Assembly: GCA_035762175.1 (NCBI GenBank)
Contig: DASTPP010000343.1
Location: forward strand, 1 to 34,766
Length of the DNA stretch: 34,766 nucleotides
Reading direction: 5' to 3'
Origin: DASTPP01 sp035762175
GTDB lineage: Bacteria; Myxococcota_A; Polyangia; Polyangiales; Polyangiaceae
Each line of letters starts with the position of its first letter. Position 1 is the stretch's first letter. Made by a program: the position numbers and the translations under genes. Below the pieces are notes generated by a model that was not told the origin of the DNA, searched no databases, and worked only from the letters and a program-made list of their open reading frames with translations. This document shows positions 23,134-30,265 of this stretch, piece after piece.

Positions 23134-24777
23134 ATGACAAGCTTCCCGAGTTCGTTCGAGCCGCCGGGCCTGCCCGAGCCCAGCGACCAAGAAGCGCACC
23201 TGCGCGCCATCGGCCTCGACGCGATCTCGCGGCGCAGCGACGGCGATCTGACGGCCGCCTGCGACCTGCTCGCCGCCGCCTCGAACCCGGGCGCGGTGGT
23301 CGCGCTCGCGTCGCTGCTCGAGGCGCACGACGGCTGGGTGAGCGGCCACGAGCTGCCCGTCCGCGCGCTCGTCGAGACGCGCTGCCCGGGCACGTCGTGG
23401 CTGCTCGCGCGCGTCGCGCGCCCCTGGCCGCGCGACGAGATCGCGCTCGCCCACCTGTGCCGGGTGCTCGGGGCGCGGCGCGAGCCCGAGGCGCTGCCCT
23501 TCCTGCTCGAGCTCGCCCGCGAGACGGCCCCCGGCGGGCCCGACCCGCACGCGCTCACGCACCGCAAGGCGCTCTGCGCGCTCGCGGCCTTCGACGCGCC
23601 CGAGGCCCACGCGATGGTCGCCCGCGCGCTCGACCGGCCGGGCGACCGCCTGCTCGAGAGCGAGCTCTTGCACGCGGCGGTGGTCGCCTCGTCGCCGGCG
23701 GCGGTCTTCGCCCTGCTCGCGCCCTGGTTCGGGCCCGAGGGGCGCTCGCGGGTCGGCAAGGCGGCCTCCGAGCTCGCGCGGCACGCCGAGCGGGGCGGCG
23801 CGCTCGACCCGCGCTGGCGCGAGATCGTGCTGCCGCGCTTCCTCGGCGGCGACCCGACCGACGCGCGCTACTACCTGCCCGAGCTCGTCGCCGCCACGGC
23901 GTCCGCCGACGATCTCGTCGACCTGCTGCGGGGCGGCGCCCGCACGCCCCTCTTCATTACCGCGCTGACGCGCTCGGGCGCCCCGGGCGCCGGCGCCGTC
24001 CTCGCCGAGGTGATCGTCGACGAGCAGACCCCGAACGAGGCCGTGGCGGTCGCCGCGGCCGAGCGGCTGCGCCTCGGGGGCGCGCTCGACGAACGCGAGC
24101 GACGCGCGCTCGCCTCCGCCCTCGCCGATCGGGCCGCGGGCACCGTCGCCCGCGCGCTCGAGGCGGCGGCGCTCTTGCCGATCGACGACCGGCGCGCGAC
24201 CCTGAAGGTGGCGCTGGCCGAGCGGCGGCGGGCGGCCACGGGCGAGCCCGATCTCGAGCGCATCCGCGGCGACATGCTGGTCGGCGAGGCGCTCGAGGCG
24301 GCCGGCGGCGAGCCGCCCGAGCCGGCGTCGACGCCCGGCGACGGACGCTACCCGTTTCTGTTCTACGGGGTGAGCGGCGTCGACTTCTTCGAGGGCGGCT
24401 ACGCGTACGAGATCCGCTTCGAGCGCCGGCCCTCCGAAAGCGAGCGCGTCGCCATCTTGATGCTCCTTGAGCACGGCCAAGCCCGGGGCGACGCGACCCA
24501 TTGGGCCGACGACTGGCTGCTCGCCGAGGCCCGCAGCCCCATCTCGCCCGACCTCGCCCACCGCTGGGAGGGGCGCCTGCGCGCCCTGCACGACGAGTTC
24601 CCGCTGCTCGAGGTGCACGGCCTCTGCTGGCCCCACCGCGACCGCCCCCCCGACGCCTGGGAGACCTGGACGCTCGCCCGCCAGCCCCTGCCCTCCAGCG
24701 CCCCCGCCTGGCAGCGCCCGATGCGGCGCACCCCCTTCGAGCCGCTCATCAAGCGCTACCCGGCGACGATCGAGTGA
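23134..24777 (+). CDS. Large protein of unknown function with HEAT-like helical repeats
   Basis: A 547-residue soluble protein. Residues about 20-400 are a chain of short paired helices rich in Ala/Leu, resembling HEAT or PBS-lyase-like repeats: NPGAVVALASLLEAHDGWV, RREPEALPFLLELARETAP, DAPEAHAMVARALDRPGDR, SSPAAVFALLAPWFG. The C-terminal 140 residues form a different domain: YPFLFYGVSGVDFFEGGYAYEIRFERRP, AILMLLEHGQARGDATHWADDWLLAEARS, FPLLEVHGLCWPHRDRPPDAW. I recognise no family for that domain; its Trp/Asp/His-rich loop is distinctive. No signal peptide. The ATG at 23134 follows GAGGAG with good spacing; the frame is open further upstream but without coding character. HEAT-like repeats suggest a protein-interaction scaffold. 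Confidence 0.72.
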   Translation: MTSFPSSFEPPGLPEPSDQEAHLRAIGLDAISRRSDGDLTAACDLLAAASNPGAVVALASLLEAHDGWVSGHELPVRALVETRCPGTSWLLARVARPWPRDEIALAHLCRVLGARREPEALPFLLELARETAPGGPDPHALTHRKALCALAAFDAPEAHAMVARALDRPGDRLLESELLHAAVVASSPAAVFALLAPWFGPEGRSRVGKAASELARHAERGGALDPRWREIVLPRFLGGDPTDARYYLPELVAATASADDLVDLLRGGARTPLFITALTRSGAPGAGAVLAEVIVDEQTPNEAVAVAAAERLRLGGALDERERRALASALADRAAGTVARALEAAALLPIDDRRATLKVALAERRRAATGEPDLERIRGDMLVGEALEAAGGEPPEPASTPGDGRYPFLFYGVSGVDFFEGGYAYEIRFERRPSESERVAILMLLEHGQARGDATHWADDWLLAEARSPISPDLAHRWEGRLRALHDEFPLLEVHGLCWPHRDRPPDAWETWTLARQPLPSSAPAWQRPMRRTPFEPLIKRYPATIE

Positions 24778-24800
24778 GAGCGGGCCTCCCGGGCCGGCCC

Positions 24801-24920
24801 GGGCCTCTCGCTGCGCCGGGCGCGACGCCTAACGAGGCCGGCCGGGGCCTCGCGCTGCGCCTAGCGACGCGCCACCAGGCCCGCCGGGCCCCACGCTGCG
24901 CCGGGCGCGACGCTCACCCG
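24801..24920. repeat. Imperfect triple repeat of about 43 bp between convergent genes
   Basis: CGCTGCGCC recurs at 24809, 24853 and 24894. The first and third copies share the longer CGCTGCGCCGGGCGCGACGC. The units fill the gap between the HEAT-like gene and the PIN gene, and may act as bidirectional termination hairpins or be neutral duplications. Confidence 0.6.
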
Positions 24921-25369
24921 AAGCGGGCGTGCCGGGGTCGCGTCACGTCGCAGACGACGCCGTGGTGGTCGAGCAGCCCGCGGTCGAGGGTCACGACCGT
25001 GGCGTCGAGCCGCCAAGCCGCCCAGAGGTAGACGAGATCGGTCGCGTTCGCGAAGGGCCGGCGGCCGCGCATGCGCTTCGTCAACCGGTCGAGAAACGCC
25101 TCGAGCTCGTCGGCCCCTTCCGGCGCGACGAGCCCGATGGTGAGCCCCCGCAGCGCCGCGCCCGGGCCCGGGCCGCCGCGGCGCGAGAGGGCGAGCCGCC
25201 GCTCGACGACGTGCACCTCGAGCCAGAGCTCTGGCGGGGCGAAGGCGCCGTCGTAACCGTTCGCCTGGGCCGCCCGCAGCCGGTTCATGAAGTCGAGCGC
25301 GCTCTCGTGCTCCCGCTCGGCCGGCTGGACGGCGGCGATGGCGACGGAGCTGTCGAGGACGAGGCGCAT
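24914..25369 (-). CDS. PIN-domain protein (VapC-like ribonuclease)
   Basis: A 151-residue PIN-fold protein. The first strand MRLVLDSSVAIAA has the first metal-binding Asp (Asp6). DGAFAPPELWLEVHVVERRL holds the acidic helix with Glu47 or Glu51, and NATDLVYLWAAWRLDATVVTLDRGLL holds the later Asp pair, with the VTLDRGLL ending characteristic of VapC-type nucleases. It would cleave RNA with Mg2+ or Mn2+. VapC toxins normally follow a small antitoxin gene by a few bases. Here only 90 bp separate it from the lipoprotein gene upstream on the same strand, and no antitoxin frame is visible there. It is therefore an orphan, or a housekeeping PIN protein. No clear ribosome site precedes the ATG at 25369. 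Confidence 0.75.
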   Translation of the reverse strand: MRLVLDSSVAIAAVQPAEREHESALDFMNRLRAAQANGYDGAFAPPELWLEVHVVERRLALSRRGGPGPGAALRGLTIGLVAPEGADELEAFLDRLTKRMRGRRPFANATDLVYLWAAWRLDATVVTLDRGLLDHHGVVCDVTRPRHARFG

Positions 25370-25459
25370 GGGCGGCCGCCGACGGGCGCACGGGGGAGAT
25401 ACGCCATTCTCTTCGGCGGCGGGGCGGGTTCTTGCGCCCGCCGCCCCGGGCGCGCCCGC

Positions 25460-25840
25460 TTAGAAGGCGGTGTGGTGCCCGGCCCGCGCCTCGGGCCCGA
25501 CCCACCGGATGCAGACGCCGATGGCGTGGGCCTGGGCCCCGCCGGTCTGGACGTCGACGTTCGCCACCGCGTCGCAGCCCATGCGCTGGGCCTCGCGGCG
25601 TAGCGAGTTCAGCACGTCCGTCCGCCGGGAGCGGTTGCCGAAGCCGAACGCCTGCACGAGGCCGAGGTCGCGGTGGGCGCGCGCGGGCTCGGCGCCGACG
25701 TAGAGGGGGGCGTGGCCCTGCGCGGGCGGCGCGTACAGGAGCTCGGGCTCCCGGCTTCGGGCGTGGCGGCAGCCGGCGACGGACGCGAGGGCCAGGGCGG
25801 CGGCCGCGAGCCCGACGGCGCGCGCGATGGTGGTGGTCAT
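25460..25840 (-). CDS. Small lipoprotein, paralogue of the upstream lipoprotein
   Basis: A 126-residue exported protein with a lipobox ending SVAGC (Cys24). The mature part has LLYAPPAQGHAPLYVGAEPA, then RRTDVLNSLRREAQRMGCDAVANVDVQTGG and ends IGVCIRWVGPEARAG. The helix-plus-strand pattern LxxxAxxxGxxAVxxV is shared with the gene upstream and resembles small envelope proteins with a YbjQ/DUF4156-like fold. Its function is not known. The start overlaps the stop of the preceding gene by 4 bp (ATGA, 25837-25840), so the two are co-translated. A GAGAGGA ribosome site lies at short spacing. Confidence 0.75.
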   Translation of the reverse strand: MTTTIARAVGLAAAALALASVAGCRHARSREPELLYAPPAQGHAPLYVGAEPARAHRDLGLVQAFGFGNRSRRTDVLNSLRREAQRMGCDAVANVDVQTGGAQAHAIGVCIRWVGPEARAGHHTAF

Positions 25841-26316
25841 GGCATCCTCTCGTGGTCGGGCTGGGGCCACTTCGGCTCGTCGGGCGGGACGCGCAGCACC
25901 TTGCCCCGCATTTCGACCCGCATCACCTCGCCGCCGTCGGACAGCCCGTCGGGGCAGTCGGGGGCGCAGGGGGGCATCGTCTTCGCGCGCGAGGGCGCGG
26001 CCGCCTCGCCCTTGGCGCCGGTCTCGATCGACTCGATGACGACCGCGTTGCCGCCGCGCGCCTTCGCCTGGCGCACGAGCTCCGAATAGAGCTTGCGCAC
26101 GTCGTTGTCGTCGACGCCCTCGCCCCCGCGCACGGTCACCGTGCCCAGATCTTGGCCGCCAACGGGCGCGGCGCGCGCGTCGTAAACGGTAACCTCGCCG
26201 GTACGCTGGCCCGAGGGGTCGAACGCCACCGCCCGGGTCTCGGTGTGGCCGCAGCCCAACCCGAGCAGGGCGAGCGCCGCCGCGCCGAGCCAACGGCCAG
26301 ATCGTGCAGTATTCAT
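25837..26316 (-). CDS. Lipoprotein with a YbjQ/DUF4156-like helix-strand motif
   Basis: A 159-residue lipoprotein with signal GRWLGAAALALLGLGCGH (Cys22). The region VRKLYSELVRQAKARGGNAVVIESIE (about 80-105) has the A-K-x-x-G-G-N-A-V-V pattern seen in YbjQ-like and DUF4156-like proteins, where a helix leads into a buried strand. It is preceded by AVAFDPSGQRTGEVTVYDA and followed by MPPCAPDCPDGLSDGGEV. Stop overlaps the start of the downstream paralogue. The two form an operon, probably a duplicated pair of envelope proteins acting together. The ATG at 26316 is chosen because it opens the signal peptide. Confidence 0.78.
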   Translation of the reverse strand: MNTARSGRWLGAAALALLGLGCGHTETRAVAFDPSGQRTGEVTVYDARAAPVGGQDLGTVTVRGGEGVDDNDVRKLYSELVRQAKARGGNAVVIESIETGAKGEAAAPSRAKTMPPCAPDCPDGLSDGGEVMRVEMRGKVLRVPPDEPKWPQPDHERMP

Positions 26317-26656
26317 GGCTGGCCTCGTTTCGTTCCAACCACGATTGCAACATGCGAGCCGGCGCGCGCGCCGTCCGCAGCGGCCGCGCTCGTGCGAGAG
26401 GTCGGGCGCGACGTCGGCGCTCGGGCGATTACCGATAGGGCCGACGCGAACGCGACGTCGAGCTCGACGGCGGGGGCCGCCGGCGGCGGGCCGGGGCGGC
26501 CGCACATTCCCTTTTTGAAATCAGGCGCGGCGCGCACACCCGCCCCACTGTGGTCTCGTGGCGCGATGGCCCCGCCCGCGCTCGCGCGCGATTCCGGCGC
26601 GCCCCCTTCGCGCCGCCCGGCCGCTCACCGTAACGGGCCCGGCCCGGGCGGCAGCC
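26317..26656. other. Intergenic region upstream of the lipoprotein pair
   Basis: 340 bp between two minus-strand genes. No coding signature is visible on either strand. The segment 26490-26525 has an AT-rich patch (TTCCCTTTTTGAAATCAGG) that is unusual here and could hold the promoter for the lipoprotein pair or a terminator of the heme-protein gene. Nothing more specific can be said. Confidence 0.35.
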
Positions 26657-27571
26657 TTACCTCGAGGAGGCGGCGACGATGGGCTGCAGCGTCACGTCGA
26701 CCGGCACGGTCGTCACGTGGCAGCTCGCGCTGTCGAGCTCCACCTGGTAGGGCCCGAGGGCGGGCGCCTGGTAGCCGGGCTTTCTCACCACGATCGTGTA
26801 GGCCCCGGGCAACCCAGCGGGCCCCTCCCACACGCAGGTGTCGCCGGAGCCGCCGACGTCGGGCAGGTAGGTCTTTCCGTCGTTGATCACGATTACGGAC
26901 GCGTCGCAGACGACCGCGCCGGCCTCGTCGCGCACGCGGATGACGAGCGAGGGGCGGGCCTCTTCGGCGCATTGGTCGCGCAGCAGCGGCGCGCCGATGT
27001 CGATCCAACGGCGGACGTAGTCGGTCTCGACCTGGGTCGGCGGCACCGCGGGCTCGCGTGTGACGGGGTCGAACCGCCCCGCCGTGTGGGACGACGTCAG
27101 TTGAACGAACAGGGGCGAGGTGCTCGCCGTGTCGAAGATGAGGCCTTTGTTCCGAAGATCGTTGACGCTCATGATGTCGTCCAGGCCGCCGGAGTCGTTG
27201 CCGTTGCCGTGGCAGTTGACGCACTTCGCTTGAAAGAAGCTGGCGACCGCGGCCACGATCTCTCCTTCGCTCGGCGCGTCGGGCCCCGGCGCGGGCGGGC
27301 CGCCCGGGCAGGCGCGCACCTCCCACACGCACGCGCCGTCGGCGTTCGACAGGCAGCGGCCCGTGAAGCCGCCCGGGCTGCCGTCGGCGCAGGTCTCGGC
27401 CGGGGCGCCCGGCTGCGGCCCGCACGCTTGGGCGGCGCAGGGGCTGCCCTGCCTGGACGCGGTGTCGAACTCGCCGATCGAGACGTCTTCGGACGCGCCA
27501 CAGCCGGCGCCCGTACAAAGGCCGAGGACCAAGAGGGCACGCAAGCGGGAACGAAAGCTAATAAGCATCAT
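26657..27571 (-). CDS. Cytochrome c-like lipoprotein with a carboxypeptidase-regulatory-like domain
   Basis: A 304-residue lipoprotein (lipobox ending CTGAGC, Cys24). After a Cys-rich segment with CADGSPGGFTGRCLSNADGACVW, residues about 130-225 form a cytochrome c-like unit: FFQAKCVNCHGNG carries a CxxCH heme c attachment motif, and VETDYVRRWIDIGAPL is the characteristic C-terminal helix of such domains. The tail (about 230-304; LVIRVRDEAGAVVCDASVIVI, GAYTIVVRKPGYQAP, VTTVPVDVTLQP) is a beta-sandwich like carboxypeptidase-regulatory or PEGA domains. It is probably a surface or periplasmic electron carrier or sensor. Two adjacent ATGs (27571, 27568) start it; GGGAGAG lies upstream. A methionine axial ligand is not obvious. 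Confidence 0.75.
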   Translation of the reverse strand: MMLISFRSRLRALLVLGLCTGAGCGASEDVSIGEFDTASRQGSPCAAQACGPQPGAPAETCADGSPGGFTGRCLSNADGACVWEVRACPGGPPAPGPDAPSEGEIVAAVASFFQAKCVNCHGNGNDSGGLDDIMSVNDLRNKGLIFDTASTSPLFVQLTSSHTAGRFDPVTREPAVPPTQVETDYVRRWIDIGAPLLRDQCAEEARPSLVIRVRDEAGAVVCDASVIVINDGKTYLPDVGGSGDTCVWEGPAGLPGAYTIVVRKPGYQAPALGPYQVELDSASCHVTTVPVDVTLQPIVAASSR

Positions 27572-27710
27572 GATGGTTGACTCTCCCGTGGGTGAGAGCG
27601 GCGTCGCCGTCTCTGTTCGCATGAGTCTCTCGGGGCGGGCGCTTCCGTCACGAAAAGCGCAAGGCGCTTCGATCGGCGGCCCGGGCGCGCCCGCCGCCGC
27701 CCGGCCGGTC

Positions 27711-29029
27711 TCAGCGGCAGCCGTCGCGCACGCGCGCGGCGTGGGGCGAGCGGGGGAAGGCGGCCAGGAACGCCTCGGCCTCGGCGCGCGCCGCGTCGGC
27801 GCGGCCGGCCCGGCAGAGGGCGAACACGCGCGTCACGAGCCGCTCTTCGCGCAGCGCCCCCTGGCGGTACTGGGCGCCGTGGCGCTCGAGCAGCGCGAGC
27901 GATTGGTCGGCCCTGCCTTCGCGCAGCGCCCGCTGCGCCTCGAGGAGGAGGGCGGCCTCGCCGCCGAGCGAGGGCGCCGAAGCGGCCGGCGCGGGGCCCG
28001 CGGCCTTGCGGCCCGAGGCGGGGTCGGCCGCCGGGGGCGAAGGCGCGCCCGGGGCCGGCCCGGCGTCCGACGCGTGGTCGGCGCCCCGAGGCCCGACGCC
28101 GGGACGGGCGGAGCGCGGTGAGGTGGCGGGAGCGCCCGGGCCCCCGGCCCCAGCGGCGCTCGACCCGCCGCCGAGCCGCGGCACGGGCGAAGGTGCCGAG
28201 GGCGGCGGGGGCGAGGGCACAGGGGCGAGGGCAGGCGAGGCAGGAGGCGGGGCGGAGCGAGGCGCGGCTGCGCCCTCGATGGCGGCGACCGCGGGCGGGC
28301 TCGCGCGCGGCGCCGGGGCGGAAGGCGTGGCGGGGCCAGGCGAGGCGAGCGGGTGCGGAGGGGCTGGCGACCAGGGCGGGGGCGCCGGCTCGAGGCTCGA
28401 GGGCGACTCGGGCAGGGCGGGCGCCGCCGCCGCTGCCTCGGGGGGCACGGGCAAGGCGGGCGAGCCGTCGAGCGCTTCGACGGCGCCGCCGACGCCGGCG
28501 TGACCCCTGCCCGCCCGGGCCTCGGCGCCTCGCGGCGCGCTCGTGACGGTGCTCGCCGCCGTGGCCGAGGGCGCCACGAGCGCGGGCGTCGGAGGTTTGA
28601 TCTCGCGCTGCGAGGCGACATAGGTCGTCGCCCCGACGGAGCCGGCCACGCCGAGCGCGATGCCCACCTTGGCCGCCCCTCCGAGCTTGGCGACCCACGC
28701 GCCCGCGCCCAGCACCCCCGCCGCCTTGGCCCCCATGGCCGAGCCGGCCGCGCCGGCCGTCGCGCCCACGGCCCCTCGACGCGGGCGCTCGTCTCGAGCG
28801 GCGGCCCGCCTTCGCCGCCCGGCCCGAGGTGGTCGCGCAGGCGCGCGGACACCTCGCCCTGCGACGGGCACCCCTCGGCCGGCGCCTGCCAGCGCAGCGT
28901 GACCGCGGGGGCGGCCGGGGCGGAGGCGGGCGCGAGGGTGAAGGCGGCGAGCGCGCAGCACGCCGGCAAGGCGGGGCGCGCGGGCAGGCGCGGCCTTGCG
29001 CTCGCGTTGGTCGCTACCGGGCGCACCAT
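27711..29029 (-). pseudogene. Chimeric frameshifted gene: exported CPS-type protein joined to a TPR-like protein
   Basis: Two frames carry convincing but different protein halves. From the ATG at 29029, about 86 codons encode a signal-peptide-like LPACCALAAFTLAPASAPAA, then VTLRWQAPAEGCPSQGEVSARL and LETSARVEG. That is the opening of a myxobacterial exported family. Near 28775, at a GGGG/CCCC run, the coding signature moves to another frame with GAKAAGVLGAGAWVAKLGG, a Pro/Ala/Ser linker of about 200 residues, and a TPR-like end: LLLEAQRALREGRADQSLALLERHG, RAGRADAARAEAEAFLAAFP. In myxobacteria these two protein types often neighbour each other beside ECF sigma factor genes. A deletion fusing both, or a single-base indel, would explain it. 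No intact start exists for the second half. Confidence 0.6.
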
Positions 29030-29146
29030 CGAGTTCTCGGGACGAGGGTCTAGCGGGTCGGGCCGAGATTGGCGAGCGTAGAAGAGAGCGGCGGCGCCCG
29101 CGGCGGCCGCCCTCGTGGGGGCCCGGGGCCGTGCTAAACTCGGTCG

Positions 29147-29326
29147 ATGTGCCTCATCTGCATCGAGTTCGACAAGCGTAGAATGAACATCGGCGAGGCG
29201 CGGCGCGCCCTCGGCGAGATGCGCCGCGGCCTCGACCCGGCGCACGTCGAAGAGGTCGAGGCGAAGCTCGCCGAGGCCGAGTCGGCCGACCCCGGCGGGG
29301 CCGCGCCGGCCACCCCGACGCCCTGA
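29147..29326 (+). CDS. 59-residue CxxC protein
   Basis: ATG at 29147 opens a 59-codon gene ending with TGA at 29324-29326. The protein begins MCLICIEFDKRRMNIGEAR, continues RALGEMRRGLDPAHVEEVEAKLAEAE and ends in a Pro/Ala tail. I recognise the MCLIC-x-E/D-F-x-K/R start followed by a short helix pair as a widespread, uncharacterised small bacterial protein type. The Cys2-x-x-Cys5 pair at the very N-terminus could bind metal or act as a redox pair. Third codon positions are nearly all G/C after the start. GTCG precedes the ATG and there is no strong ribosome site. It is divergent from the chimeric gene at 29029. Confidence 0.7.
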   Translation: MCLICIEFDKRRMNIGEARRALGEMRRGLDPAHVEEVEAKLAEAESADPGGAAPATPTP

Positions 29327-29444
29327 GCGCGGCCCGCCGCGCCCGACCAGGGCGGGCCGCTCGACGCCGAGGCGCTGGGGGGCGCGCCCGACGAAGGCAG
29401 GCCGCGCGCGACGCCGAGCCGCCGCGGCGCCCGCCCGACGAGGC

Positions 29445-30179
29445 TCAGCGCGCCGCGACCTTCGTGACCGTGTCCCAGGTGCGCGTGGTGACATCTTTGC
29501 CGAAGGTCTTTTCGATCAGCACCATAAAGAGCGGGCTCTTGCCGCCCGGCACGTAAGCGCTGAGCACGTCGGCCCCCTCGATCGCGACGATCTGCGCGTC
29601 TTCGAGCGTGACGGGCAGCGCGGGCGGCGCCTTCGGCCCCTCGCGCAGAAAGGTCACGACGCGCTTGGCCCCGTCCGGCAGACGGTGGCGCGCGAAGGGG
29701 TCGCTCTCGAGCAGGCGCCCGAGCGCCGCCGTCGAGCGCACGTACGCGCCGAAGCCACGCGGCAAGCCCGCCTCGAGCGCGGCCTCGACGGCCCGCTCGA
29801 GCGCCGGCTCGGGCGCCCCTTCGGGCGCGTCGAAGACGACGTTGCCGCTCGAGAGCACGGTCACGACGTTGGCGTAGCCCGCGCGCTCGAGGCAGCGCTT
29901 CAGATCGGACATCTTGAGGTTTATTGGGCTGACGCCGCGCAGAAAGGCCGCGTAGCGCGCGGTCTTGCCGCCCGCCGCCCCCTTCGCCCCCGCCTTCACC
30001 GCGGGCGCGCCGGCCTTCGCCGGCCTCGCGGCGCGGGCGGCCCCCTTCGCCTTCGCCGGCGCAGCACCTTCTTGGCGGGCGTTCTTCGCGGCCGGCGGTC
30101 GGCGCTTGTCGGCGGCCGGCGCGGCCGGCGGTCGGCGCTTCGTGGCCTTCTTGGCTCGGGCAGAGGTCGTGGCGGCCAT
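29445..30179 (-). CDS. DUF1697-family protein with a histone H1-like N-terminal tail
   Basis: A 244-residue protein in two parts. Residues 1-72 are a basic, disordered Lys/Ala/Pro-rich tail (AKKATKRRPPAAPA, DKRRPPAAKNA, PAKAKGAARAARPAKAG) like the C-terminal tails of histone H1-type proteins. Residues about 73-244 are DUF1697: RYAAFLRGVSPINLKMSDLKRCLERAGYANVVTVLSSGNVVFDAPEG is the family signature, and the domain runs to TFGKDVTTRTWDTVTKVAA. DUF1697 proteins are usually ~175 residues without such a tail; their function is unknown. The tail suggests DNA or nucleoid binding. ATG at 30179 chosen because the tail starts there; an upstream in-frame start would add Arg-rich sequence from the intergenic region. 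Confidence 0.88.
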   Translation of the reverse strand: MAATTSARAKKATKRRPPAAPAADKRRPPAAKNARQEGAAPAKAKGAARAARPAKAGAPAVKAGAKGAAGGKTARYAAFLRGVSPINLKMSDLKRCLERAGYANVVTVLSSGNVVFDAPEGAPEPALERAVEAALEAGLPRGFGAYVRSTAALGRLLESDPFARHRLPDGAKRVVTFLREGPKAPPALPVTLEDAQIVAIEGADVLSAYVPGGKSPLFMVLIEKTFGKDVTTRTWDTVTKVAAR

Positions 30180-30180
30180 C

Positions 30181-30265
30181 GTGCTCGTTCGTGCTCGTTC
30201 GTGCGCTGGGCGCGGCGGTTGCAAGGCGGGGCGGCGACCCTCCCCGTACGAAAGGAGCCTACGTT
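30181..30265. promoter_or_regulatory. Divergent promoter between DUF1697 and SDR genes
   Basis: 86 bp lie between divergent starts at 30179 and 30266. GTGCTCGTTC is repeated exactly in tandem at 30181-30200 and continues into GTGCGC, making a possible regulator half-site pair. AAAGGAG at 30251-30257 is the ribosome site of the SDR gene. No confident -35/-10 elements were found. Confidence 0.35.

Noticed and set aside
22719..23137. Small open frames on both strands upstream of the HEAT-like gene
   Set aside because: Arg/Ser-rich translations with no third-position bias and no ribosome sites of their own.
22672..24636. 654-residue minus-strand open frame across the HEAT-like gene
   Set aside because: Antisense shadow: Arg/Glu/Gly-rich with no motifs, while the plus strand has a ribosome site and normal protein composition.
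24914..25369. Complete VapBC toxin-antitoxin system
   Set aside because: The flanking gaps hold no small DNA-binding antitoxin gene.
27711..28961. 416-residue open frame as an intact gene for the TPR-like protein
   Set aside because: Its first ~70 residues are Arg-rich shadow of the better-coding frame on the same strand, so a start at 28961 is not credible.
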